Below, in pieces: positions 1-7,622 of a DNA stretch of 64,000 bases. The notes under the pieces were generated by a model. It ran no database searches. It saw nothing but the letters and a program-made list of their open reading frames with translations, and was not told where the DNA came from. Numbering within the stretch: position 1 is the first letter of the stretch; each line of letters begins with the position of its first letter. The DNA is taken from contig JADJEH010000009.1 of assembly GCA_016702305.1 (NCBI GenBank), forward strand, positions 62,001 to 126,000, in the 5' to 3' direction. This DNA comes from a bacterium (GTDB lineage: Bacteria; Electryoneota; RPQS01). Position numbers and translations under genes: made by a program.

Positions 1-366
1 CGCGTCGGTGCCGCGGTCAACCACCTCGGCAACGTCAACGCCTATGCCTCCGAAGACGTCACCCTCCCCACAACCCTCCGCATCGGCGGCGCGTGGCAGC
101 AGCCGCTCGGTCAGGCTGGCGCGCTACTCGTGACCGCCGAAGGGGCCGCCGTGCAGGACCAGACGCCGCACTTCTCCGGCGGCTTCGAGTTCCAAGCACC
201 TGAATATCTTGCACTGCGGGTGGGCTACGTCGCCGGACTGGATACCCAAGGCGTCGCCTTCGGCGCTGGATTGCACTTCAAACGCTTCCGCGTAGACTAC
301 GCCTTCCTCCCCTACAAAGAGGAGTTGGGTGAGGGCCATCGCGTAGGTCTGGGCATAGACTTTTAG
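1..366 (+). CDS. PorV/PorQ-like outer-membrane barrel protein, C-terminal part
   Basis: The frame is open from base 1 and ends at 366, so the N-terminus lies outside the window. The visible 121 residues are alternating short beta strands (LRIGGAWQQPL, LALRVGYVAG, FGAGLHFKRFRVDYAFLPY) ending GHRVGLGIDF with a terminal Phe, as outer-membrane barrels do. The strand order and the fRvDYAf...H.vgLgi.F ending match the PorV/PorQ (UPF0164-like) family, some members of which are type IX secretion outer-membrane proteins. Family assignment is from pattern recognition. No T9SS core gene is visible in the window, although sorting-domain proteins are. Confidence 0.7.
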   Translation, partial: RVGAAVNHLGNVNAYASEDVTLPTTLRIGGAWQQPLGQAGALLVTAEGAAVQDQTPHFSGGFEFQAPEYLALRVGYVAGLDTQGVAFGAGLHFKRFRVDYAFLPYKEELGEGHRVGLGIDF

Positions 367-416
367 CATTACTCAAAGTTTCGACTCGATTTTCTTCAAA
401 ATCTGCAATCGAAGAC

Positions 417-447
417 TTGCATTTCGGGCCGACCGTTATTATCTTGG
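417..447 (+). promoter_or_regulatory. Candidate promoter for leader ORF and DinB/nadE genes
   Basis: TTG at 417-419, 20 bases, then TATCTTGG at 440-447. This resembles the TTG-N19-21-TAnnTTTG promoter of Bacteroidetes-type sigma factors. A similar arrangement (TATCTTG) precedes the cysteine operon leader. No experimental support. Confidence 0.35.
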
Positions 448-507
448 CACCAGCCGTTCGGCGTCGGGACGGCCAGTCGGTTTAACGAACCGAGAGGAGG
501 TGGTCCA

Positions 508-540
508 GTGATATCTAGGCCTATGGGGTGCGCTTCTTAG
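508..540 (+). CDS. Ten-codon leader ORF (putative)
   Basis: A strong ribosome site GAGGAGG (494-500) stands 7 bases before GTG at 508. The ORF reads MISRPMGCAS and stops at TAG 538-540. Its 3' end lies in a perfect 7-bp hairpin (GGTGCGC 527-533 with GCGCACC 540-546). An intrinsic terminator follows at 556-592 and the next gene starts at 607. The order promoter, short ORF, hairpin, terminator, gene is that of an attenuator or of a small stand-alone RNA. There is no amino-acid bias that names an effector. I do not recognise the peptide. Confidence 0.4.
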   Translation: MISRPMGCAS

Positions 541-555
541 CGCACCGCGGTCTGC

Positions 556-592
556 GCAAGGCTCGGCGATTGTCGAGCCTTGCCTTTTTTTT
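556..592 (+). terminator. Intrinsic terminator upstream of the DinB-like gene
   Basis: Perfect 10-bp stem GCAAGGCTCG (556-565) with CGAGCCTTGC (574-583), 8-base loop, then C and eight T. It lies after the short leader ORF and only 14 bases before the ATG at 607, so it could act as an attenuator. Confidence 0.8.
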
Positions 593-606
593 GGGAGTAT
601 CTCTCG

Positions 607-1071
607 ATGATCCGCGAAGAATACATCACCGCCGCTGGCGTGAGCCTCGAACGCTTGGTCCTCTGCGTCCGTGACTTGCCCGACGATCGCTTCGCGCTGC
701 CCCTCGGCAGCGGCGCCGAGTCCGTGCATGCCCTCTTCGCCGACCTCTCCGCCCGCGCCGAACGCACCGTCCGCGCGCTCGAACTGCTCTATCAGGGTGT
801 CGATTTCAATGTCGAGACCATGCCCTCGTCTGCGCAGGCCCCCGCCTTCAAGCAGACGTTTGCCAATTTTCGCATCGGCCACACGACCCTGCTCGCGGCT
901 CTCGAACGTATTCCACTCGCGCGCTTCTCGGCCGACGGTGAACTCCCGCAATGGCTGCTCTCGCACTACCTCGAACCCCTTCAAGACTCCGTCCCCCGCG
1001 TTGAAAGCTGGGCGGGCACTCTCCGCTCAACCGGTCACGCTGGCCCGACCGGCCTCCCCGTGATTCAGTAG
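607..1071 (+). CDS. DinB-like four-helix protein (putative)
   Basis: 154 residues, all-helical by composition. His residues in the expected helices (VHALFADL near 38, GHTTLLAALERI near 88, LLSHYLEPL near 118) suggest a DinB/YfiT-type metal-binding four-helix bundle, a family that includes thiol-dependent transferases. The ATG at 607 is preferred over an upstream in-frame TTG at 580 because GGGAG (593-597) sits 9 bases upstream and the TTG lies inside the terminator stem. The gene ends 25 bases before nadE and is probably co-transcribed with it. The family call is tentative. Confidence 0.5.
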   Translation: MIREEYITAAGVSLERLVLCVRDLPDDRFALPLGSGAESVHALFADLSARAERTVRALELLYQGVDFNVETMPSSAQAPAFKQTFANFRIGHTTLLAALERIPLARFSADGELPQWLLSHYLEPLQDSVPRVESWAGTLRSTGHAGPTGLPVIQ

Positions 1072-1096
1072 CCCATTCATTATCCAACATTTCCGC

Positions 1097-2845
1097 TTGC
1101 GTCTCGCTCTCTGCAATCTCAACCCTACCGTCGGCGCACTGCGTTCCAATGCGGACCGCGTGATTGCCGCCGCGCGCGCAGCCGTCGCCCGGGATTGTGA
1201 ACTCGCGGTCGCAAGCGAACTTGTGCTCGCGGGCTACCCCAGCGAAGACCTCGTCCTCTGGCCCGATTATGTTGAGCAGCAGTGGCAGGAGTTGCAGCGC
1301 ATCGCCCGCGATACGGCGGAGCTAAACCTCTATCTCGCGGTCGGTCTCGCTGTCACCCACGCCGAGAAGATCTACAACTGCGCCGCGCTCGTGCATCACG
1401 GCCATATTCTCGGCGTCGTGCCCAAGCAGCATCTCGCCAGCTACAATGTCTTCTACGAAGGCCGCACCTTCTCGGCGGGCACTCCGGGCGATCTCACTGA
1501 TCATCGCGGCGTTCCCTTTGGCGATCTGGTCTTCGACACTCCCTTCGGCAAACTCGCACTCGAGATTTGTGAAGACCTATGGGTCGAGTGCGGCCCGCTG
1601 CTCTCGCGTGTCGAGCGCGGCGCGCAGCTCTCCGTCAATCTCTCCGCGTCGCCGTGGCGCATCGGCGTCGCCGAAGCCCGCCGTGATCTCCTCCGCGCGC
1701 GATCCCGTGCCGCGGGCATTCCCCTGATCTACGTCAATCAGGTCGGCGCCAACGACAGCTTGATCTTCGACGGGACGTCGCTCGCCGCGCGCAACGGCGA
1801 GCTGATCTTCGAAAGCCCGCGCTGGGTTGAGCAGATTTCGGTGCTCGATCTGCATGCACCCGTTCCGGTCGCGATTCACCCCGACACGCATAGCGCATTT
1901 TTTGACGACCTTAGCGCCGCGCTCGCGCTGGGCATCGCCGACTATTTCGCGAAGACTCGCGCCTTCGACCGCCTCGGGGTGTCGCTCTCCGGCGGCAAAG
2001 ACTCCGCACTCGTGCTCTTGTTAGCCTGCGATGCCGCGCGTCGTCTGAATCGCGACCCCCGCGATTTCGTCCACGCCTTCTCGCTGCCCACGCATTTCAA
2101 CAGCGACGCCACCCGCAACGTCGCCCGCGATCTCGCCCGCGACCTCGGCGTAACGTTCATGGAAGATTCCATCGAAGATGCCGTCGCCGTCGAACGCGCC
2201 GCCGCACTGCGCTTGAGTGGCGTGGCCCGACTTGCGCCGCTGACCGAACAGAATATTCAAGCCCGCATCCGTGCGCTGCGCATGTGGAACTGGTCGAATC
2301 AATCACGCGGACTCTGGCTGCAAACGGGCAACATGTCCGAGAAAGCTGTCGGCTACACGACCATCGGCGGCGATCTCTCCGGCGGCTATGCGCCCATCGC
2401 CAACGTCCCCAAAACGCTCGTTACGGCCCTGCTCACCCACTATCAATCGCGCCTGAATTTCGCAAGTCTCGCGACCCTGCTCACGCTCCGGCCGTCCGCT
2501 GAATTGGCCGAGAATCAGGAAGACGAGCGCGATCTGATGCCTTATCCCGTGCTCGACGCCTGCTTCGAGCTTTTCGCCGGACGCAAACTCCCGCTCCCGG
2601 AAGTCCTGCGCGAACTCGAACTGCGTTTCAGCGACGAAGCCCTAAAACAACTCGACCCGGCCTATGGACCGGGTCAACTCAAGGAATGGCTGCGCAAATT
2701 CGCGCGCCTGTTTATCTACTCAATCTACAAGTGGGTTCAATCGCCGCAAGGCATTCACGTCAGCGACTTGGATTTGGATCGCGAACGCGCCCTCCAGCTC
2801 CCGGTTGTCCAAAGCACCGAATGGCTGAACCTGACCAATCTGTAG
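1097..2845 (+). CDS. nadE: Glutamine-dependent NAD+ synthetase
   Basis: 582 residues. Last step of NAD biosynthesis: amidation of deamido-NAD+ using ATP and glutamine. The N-terminal nitrilase-type glutaminase domain shows the catalytic triad Glu41 (ASELVLAGYP), Lys110 (VVPKQHL) and Cys158 (LEICEDLW). The C-terminal synthetase domain has the ATP-pyrophosphatase loop SLSGGKDSA near residues 296-303 and the LQTGNMSEKAVGY substrate region. The length fits the two-domain bacterial enzyme. The start is TTG at 1097; no in-frame ATG lies between it and the preceding gene and no good ribosome site is seen, so it may be translationally coupled to the DinB-like gene. Confidence 0.95.
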   Translation: MRLALCNLNPTVGALRSNADRVIAAARAAVARDCELAVASELVLAGYPSEDLVLWPDYVEQQWQELQRIARDTAELNLYLAVGLAVTHAEKIYNCAALVHHGHILGVVPKQHLASYNVFYEGRTFSAGTPGDLTDHRGVPFGDLVFDTPFGKLALEICEDLWVECGPLLSRVERGAQLSVNLSASPWRIGVAEARRDLLRARSRAAGIPLIYVNQVGANDSLIFDGTSLAARNGELIFESPRWVEQISVLDLHAPVPVAIHPDTHSAFFDDLSAALALGIADYFAKTRAFDRLGVSLSGGKDSALVLLLACDAARRLNRDPRDFVHAFSLPTHFNSDATRNVARDLARDLGVTFMEDSIEDAVAVERAAALRLSGVARLAPLTEQNIQARIRALRMWNWSNQSRGLWLQTGNMSEKAVGYTTIGGDLSGGYAPIANVPKTLVTALLTHYQSRLNFASLATLLTLRPSAELAENQEDERDLMPYPVLDACFELFAGRKLPLPEVLRELELRFSDEALKQLDPAYGPGQLKEWLRKFARLFIYSIYKWVQSPQGIHVSDLDLDRERALQLPVVQSTEWLNLTNL

Positions 2846-2887
2846 CCGTCCTGCCTCATACCGCTTACCCCGATCCTCCGGCCCTAA

Positions 2888-5272
2888 CTAAAACTCGTGG
2901 CCAAGATTGAGGTAAACATGGAAACTCCCCGTCTCATTTTGGCTCTTGATCATCTCCCCCGCCGTTAGCGACATCGGACCGAACAGCGTCGCCAGCGCGA
3001 ACCGCGCACCGAAGCTGTGCCGATAATCTTCCACCGCCGGGAATGGATCCGAGAGCGGCGACACACCGCCCAGCGAATACAGCGCCGAAACGTAGGCATC
3101 CGCGAGCAATCGCGACAGCAAGTCATAGCGCGCTTCAAATTGCAGCGCGAACATGGAATTACCGAAGCGCTCGCCTTCGTGCAATCCCGGCATTTGATGT
3201 TCACCGCCGAAGCAGTATTGCCCCCACAGCGGTAGCTGCGTGTCATTCCAGCCGTAATCACCATGCAAGGCCGCCGTCCAGCGCGGTCGCACTGGAACAT
3301 ACGCCGCCGCGGTCGTCGTCAATCTATTCGCTTTCAAATCACCCGTGGACTGCACGACCAGTTGATACTGACTCCGCAAAAGAATTCCGCGCGAGGGAAA
3401 CGGATAGCTGTCCTGCGTGTCCACATGCGTGCGCAAGCCCACCCATGCATGACTCGCTCGTGTGTCGCTGCTGACGCCGCCCGTGCGATAGTCGCGATAG
3501 CCTAAGCCTGCGCCAATTTCTCCCCAGCGCCGCAGCGCGCGCCCGGCCCATGCATCCGTCCCCGTGCGTTCAAAAAAGAACGATCCGCTGCTTTCATGGC
3601 GGTCGTCAAAGAAGCGGTGCTCTTCGCGCTCCCAAAACGCGTTATACTCCGCGGTGAAGTTTGAATTGAGAATGCGGTCTATCCGCCGCGTGCCGCGCAA
3701 TTCCTCGTCCATCTCGCCGTATTTTCCAAAAAGCGTCACGCGCCCGCCGATGGGCTCCAGTCGGTCGTGCGTGAACTCGATGAAGCCGCGCCCCTTGCGC
3801 TCACTCGAATACCCGGCACCGATGCGCAATTGCGGCGTGGCCCGTTCAATCGCCCGCAGCGTCAGATAGGTCCCCTTGTCTGTCGCCGCATGCGCCAGCG
3901 CCACCAGATCGAATCGCTCGTTGCCCTGAATCTGCGCCAACCCCCGTTTTGCCCGGCGCACATCAAAGCGGTCGCCTTCGCGCAGCGGAAAGTCGCGCAG
4001 GAGCACGCTTGGCTTCACATGCTCCACGCCGTCCACGCTGATCTTGCGAATGATCCCTTCGTCCCATTCGCAAAACAGTCCGCCGTCCGTGCTCTGCTCC
4101 AAACGAATGGGCCGCGCCAGCGTCAGTCCGCGCTCCTGATAGCGACGCGCCACTTCCGCCGGCGGCACGTTGTTGACGAGCGAGTCCGCGAAGACCGTTA
4201 TCCCGGCATGTATGATCCGCGTAGCGGCTTCGCCGTGATTCGGAAAGCTGGCTTCAAATTCGTCGCGCGTGCGTTCACTTACCGATAATCCTGCCCGCGA
4301 TGCCGCGAACAGCGGCCGCGCCGCCAGACCGCGCCCGTGCAGCTTGGCCCGCAACTCACTCGCGATTGCCTTACCCGCCGCGTAACCCGCTTCGATCAGA
4401 CTGTCAATCTTGCTGAAGTCCGTAGAAGTGTGTTCTCCCACTTGCGGTTCGATCACGACATCCGCCGTTCGCCGCGACTGCTCATTCTGCTCAAGCTGCA
4501 AGATTGTCGTCACGCGGTCGGACAATTCCCACGGCAAGTCGATCGCTTCACCGGGGATTACAGGCGTCGTCACGTCAACGGCCAGCACAAAGTCGGCCCC
4601 CTCTTCACGCGCCTGCTCGACCGGAATATTCTCCGTGACGCCGCCATCTATTAGGCGCATGTCACCTAACGGATAAGGAATATACACCAGCGGCAGCGAC
4701 GACGATGCGCGCATCGCCTCGGCGATGCTCCCGTGACGGAACACCACCGGCGTTCCATGCACGATGTCCGACGCCAGAAGGCGCAGCCGTACCGGAAAAT
4801 CGTCGAAGCTGTTCCACGCGTGAAAACGCGCGTTCTGCTCAAGATCGAATAACAGATCGTAGAGCTTCTGCCCACCGGATACTGCCACCGGCACCTCCGG
4901 CGTCCAGCCGCGAAAGCGCAGCGTCAGAAGCCCCTTGCCGGAGTTCTCCTTCTGCGCAAGCACCAGATTGCGCCGCGCCGGACGATCGAGAAACAGCCTG
5001 CTCCACTCCGTGGATACCGAAAGATCGCGCAGCTCCTCCGGCGTATAGCCTGCACAATACAGTCCGCCGATTATTCCGCCGACGGACGACCCGACGATCA
5101 TGTCGGGGATCAGTTCTTCTTCTTCCAATGCCTTCAACACGCCGATGTGCGCGAAGCCGCGCGCTCCGCCGCCCGACAACACGAGCGCGTAGCCGCCGGT
5201 CTCCGCTTGCGCAGCAGACCAGCCAATCACGACGAACAATAAACTCGCCCAGAGCGAGCGCACAACACGCAT
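2888..5272 (-). CDS. Patatin-like phospholipase with POTRA and outer-membrane barrel (PlpD-like)
   Basis: 794 residues. Signal peptide 1-23 (cleavage after AAQA). Patatin domain about 27-300 with oxyanion loop GGGARG (34-39), nucleophile Ser63 in GSSVG and catalytic Asp209 in DGG. A POTRA-like segment (ISVDGVEHVKPSVLL region) follows, then a C-terminal barrel related to BamA/Omp85 surface antigens ending NLGHEF. This order is that of type Vd autotransporters such as PlpD, where the lipase is exported through its own barrel. It probably hydrolyses phospholipids at or outside the cell surface. Its ATG (5270-5272 on the complement) overlaps the ATG of the divergent glycosyltransferase. Confidence 0.9.
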   Translation of the reverse strand: MRVVRSLWASLLFVVIGWSAAQAETGGYALVLSGGGARGFAHIGVLKALEEEELIPDMIVGSSVGGIIGGLYCAGYTPEELRDLSVSTEWSRLFLDRPARRNLVLAQKENSGKGLLTLRFRGWTPEVPVAVSGGQKLYDLLFDLEQNARFHAWNSFDDFPVRLRLLASDIVHGTPVVFRHGSIAEAMRASSSLPLVYIPYPLGDMRLIDGGVTENIPVEQAREEGADFVLAVDVTTPVIPGEAIDLPWELSDRVTTILQLEQNEQSRRTADVVIEPQVGEHTSTDFSKIDSLIEAGYAAGKAIASELRAKLHGRGLAARPLFAASRAGLSVSERTRDEFEASFPNHGEAATRIIHAGITVFADSLVNNVPPAEVARRYQERGLTLARPIRLEQSTDGGLFCEWDEGIIRKISVDGVEHVKPSVLLRDFPLREGDRFDVRRAKRGLAQIQGNERFDLVALAHAATDKGTYLTLRAIERATPQLRIGAGYSSERKGRGFIEFTHDRLEPIGGRVTLFGKYGEMDEELRGTRRIDRILNSNFTAEYNAFWEREEHRFFDDRHESSGSFFFERTGTDAWAGRALRRWGEIGAGLGYRDYRTGGVSSDTRASHAWVGLRTHVDTQDSYPFPSRGILLRSQYQLVVQSTGDLKANRLTTTAAAYVPVRPRWTAALHGDYGWNDTQLPLWGQYCFGGEHQMPGLHEGERFGNSMFALQFEARYDLLSRLLADAYVSALYSLGGVSPLSDPFPAVEDYRHSFGARFALATLFGPMSLTAGEMIKSQNETGSFHVYLNLGHEF

Positions 5273-6746
5273 GAAACTTTCCGGATGGACTCAAACGGGC
5301 GCAAGCGGACTGCTTGCTGAATTTCCCGTCGCACAACTGACGGATGTCGAACTCTTCTCGGCCGGCGCCGCCGCGCCGGAATTTGCTCCGCTCGCCGCCT
5401 GTGCGGACAACTTCGCGGCCTGTCTAAATGAAGCCGCGCGCCGCGCCACACGCGGTCTGCTGCTCTTTCTGCCGGCCGACCTGCTCACGCTGCCGGACGG
5501 CTGGCGTGAACGCCTGCTCGCCGCAGCAGCCGCGCATCCTGCCGCGCGGTTCTTCTTCGGCGACTACGCGTGGCGCTCGGCTGACGGTGATCAACCTTTC
5601 ACCGTGCGTCACGATCTCGGCGACATCACCGAACGCGAAGACTGGGGCCCGGTCTGGGCCGTGCGCGTCGAGTGGTTGAACTCACTCGGCGGACTCGACA
5701 CCGAGCACCATAAAGCCGCCTTCTACGATCTGCTCCTGAAAAGCTGGGGCAGCACGACCCGCGTGCACATCGGCGGCCCGTTGGCTGTCGTCCCCGCGCC
5801 GCAAACCGACGCCGCTGAACAGGCAATAAAATCCAAACTCTTCTATCCCGGCCGCGGCGCCCTCGGCGGATTCTCGTATCTCTTCATGGACAAAGAAACC
5901 GAGCACCACACCGAGCAGGTCTTCTATAATTTCCTGAAGCGCGAACACGCCTGGCTCGCTGGCGACCGCTCCGCATCTCCCCGCACTTCAGCGGGCGGGC
6001 AAGGAGGGGTAAACTCGACAAGCACTCCCCGCATCTCCGTCGTCACACCCGTCTACAATCGCGCCAAGTTCATCGGCAAAGCCATTGAGTCCGTGCAAGC
6101 CGCCGACATCTCCGATTGGGAGTACGTCATCGTAGACAACGGCTCGACCGATAATACCCGCGACGTCGTGCGCAGCTACATGGCCCGCGACCCGCGCATT
6201 AAGTTAATCGAAAACGACCGCAACGTCATCGCGGTGTCGCTCAATCTCGGCGTCCGTGCCGCGCAAGGTCAATACATCGCGCAGCTCGACAGCGACGACG
6301 AGCACCTGCCGCACACGCTGCGCACCATGGCCGATCATCTCGACAGCAACCCCACGTGGGGTTTGGCCATCAGCTACTACGAGCTGATGGACGTCGACGG
6401 CAACGTCCTGCCCGATTTCGGAGTGATCAAGCACGAGCAGTACAACCGCAACAACATTCTGCGCCGCGACGGCGCCGGCGCGTTACGCTGCTGGCATCGC
6501 AGTGTGATTCTGGAATTCGGCGGCTTCGATGAAGGCGAACTCGGGCACTACGGCGAAGATTACGATCTCGTGCTGAAGTGCGGCGAGAAATATGAAGTGG
6601 GCCGCGTCCATCTGGTCTGCTATCGCTATCGCCGTCACGACGACAATACCGATGTGTTGCGTTCCAGTGAAATGAAGATCCGTAACAAGACCTTAGCGCG
6701 CCTGCGGGCTCTCGACCGCCGACGCGCGCTCAACGCCGCCGGCTAA
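5271..6746 (+). CDS. GT2 family glycosyltransferase with extra N-terminal domain
   Basis: 491 residues. The C-terminal half (from about 255) is a GT-A fold: RISVVTPVYNRAKFI, VDNGSTDNT, the metal-binding QLDSDDEH (DxD-type) and the acceptor-side GHYGEDYDL. The N-terminal 235 residues look like a second, degenerate GT-A-like domain without a clear DxD. The two are joined by a low-complexity linker near residues 236-252 encoded by a G-rich palindromic stretch (5979-6010) that resembles an inserted repeat. Sugar donor and acceptor cannot be read from sequence. Start ATG 5271 shares bases with the start of the opposite gene. Confidence 0.85.
   Translation: MKLSGWTQTGASGLLAEFPVAQLTDVELFSAGAAAPEFAPLAACADNFAACLNEAARRATRGLLLFLPADLLTLPDGWRERLLAAAAAHPAARFFFGDYAWRSADGDQPFTVRHDLGDITEREDWGPVWAVRVEWLNSLGGLDTEHHKAAFYDLLLKSWGSTTRVHIGGPLAVVPAPQTDAAEQAIKSKLFYPGRGALGGFSYLFMDKETEHHTEQVFYNFLKREHAWLAGDRSASPRTSAGGQGGVNSTSTPRISVVTPVYNRAKFIGKAIESVQAADISDWEYVIVDNGSTDNTRDVVRSYMARDPRIKLIENDRNVIAVSLNLGVRAAQGQYIAQLDSDDEHLPHTLRTMADHLDSNPTWGLAISYYELMDVDGNVLPDFGVIKHEQYNRNNILRRDGAGALRCWHRSVILEFGGFDEGELGHYGEDYDLVLKCGEKYEVGRVHLVCYRYRRHDDNTDVLRSSEMKIRNKTLARLRALDRRRALNAAG
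5979..6010 (+). repeat. G-rich palindromic repeat-like stretch inside GT2 linker
   Basis: CCCGC (5980-5984) and GCGGG (5991-5995) form a hairpin around ACTTCA, followed by a GGGCAAGGAGGGGT run. It encodes the Ser/Gly-rich linker between the two halves of the glycosyltransferase. It resembles the CGGGGGAAGGGGCCAGGGG stretch in the intergenic region near 10043-10062. Confidence 0.35.
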
Positions 6747-6751
6747 GGCAC

Positions 6752-6994
6752 TCAGTCTCCTCCGTCACCGCCTCCTCCGTCGCCATCTCCGCCGTCACCG
6801 TCTCCTCCGTCGCCGTCATCGTTGGCCGGGTCGGACGAGTCGGAATCGTGAGAGTCAGGGAAATACGGCGTGCCATCGGGATCTGTCCCTCTTTCGCGCC
6901 GCCGCGGCTCTGGTCCCTCGCGGCGCAGCGCGAGTCTGATTATGGCAATCAAGACGGCAACAGCGCCCAAACTCACCCACGCGCTTGTTGACAT
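6752..6994 (-). CDS. Small single-pass membrane protein with Gly/Asp tail
   Basis: 80 residues. One N-terminal transmembrane helix (about 5-23, WVSLGAVAVLIAIIRLAL), then a basic patch (RREGPEPRRRER) and a disordered acidic C-terminus of repeated GDGGDGDGG units. The ATG is supported by GGGAGG seven bases upstream. Such tails occur in many unrelated small bacterial proteins; no function can be assigned. The repeat DNA at 6754-6820 is low-complexity CTCCGTCACCG-type sequence. Confidence 0.65.
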   Translation of the reverse strand: MSTSAWVSLGAVAVLIAIIRLALRREGPEPRRRERGTDPDGTPYFPDSHDSDSSDPANDDGDGGDGDGGDGDGGGGDGGD

Positions 6995-7053
6995 GATTCG
7001 CCTCCCATTGCACGGTTGTCCGCTCGAATTCTAACGCTTCGTCTCTGAGCGCC

Positions 7054-7079
7054 ACGCCCTGTCTCGTTAGACAGGGCGT
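7054..7079 (-). terminator. Hairpin after VOC-family gene
   Basis: Perfect 11-bp inverted repeat ACGCCCTGTCT / AGACAGGGCGT with a 4-base loop, 7 bases beyond the stop of the minus-strand VOC gene. No T-run on the minus strand, so it is a weak terminator or an mRNA-end stabiliser. Confidence 0.5.
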
Positions 7080-7085
7080 TCGCGT

Positions 7086-7622
7086 TTATTTCAATTCTGC
7101 TAACAAGTCCTCAAGGTCAAGCGGCTCGGTGACCATTCTCAAGTTACCGTCAGGGTCCCGCGGCCACTGCCGTTCGGGTCGGTCCCAATAGAGTTCAAGT
7201 CCGTTGAAATCTGGATCATGCAAGTAGAGCGCTTCACTCACGCCGTGATCCGCCGCGCCTTCCAGAGCAATCTCCGCATGCATCAAGCGCCTCAGCGCAT
7301 CGGCCAGCGCAGCGCGCGTCGGATAGAGAATCGCCACATGATAAAGCCCCGTCGAACGTTCCGGCGGCGGAGGTGCGCCGCGGCTGTGCCACGTGTTCAG
7401 TCCAAGATGATGATGATATCCGCCCGCGCTGATGAATGCCGCTCCGTTGCCCATCCGCTGCACAAGATCGAACCCCAGCACACCGCAATAAAATTGCAGC
7501 GCCCGATCCAGATCAGACACTTTCAGATGAACGTGCCCGATCCGTACTCCGGAGTCAATCGGTCGGTCGCCTATTTGGATTTCTCCCGCAGAAGATTGAG
7601 CGCGCTGCCCGCGCGGAACCAC
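7086..7622 (-). CDS. VOC family protein (glyoxalase / CatE-like dioxygenase)
   Basis: Up to 178 residues. One vicinal-oxygen-chelate module pair with candidate metal ligands His30 or His32 (IGHVHLKVSDLDRA), the HHHLGLNTW histidine cluster and the Glu of GLELYWDRP. The sequence style (VHLKVSDLDRAL.FY, WH.RG, LYHVAI) is that of the CatE-like extradiol dioxygenase group. The listed GTG start overlaps the aconitase 3' end by 52 bases; a shorter form starting just after the aconitase stop is possible but lacks a clear start codon. Probably co-transcribed downstream of aconitase. Substrate unknown. Confidence 0.8.
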   Translation of the reverse strand: MVPRGQRAQSSAGEIQIGDRPIDSGVRIGHVHLKVSDLDRALQFYCGVLGFDLVQRMGNGAAFISAGGYHHHLGLNTWHSRGAPPPPERSTGLYHVAILYPTRAALADALRRLMHAEIALEGAADHGVSEALYLHDPDFNGLELYWDRPERQWPRDPDGNLRMVTEPLDLEDLLAELK

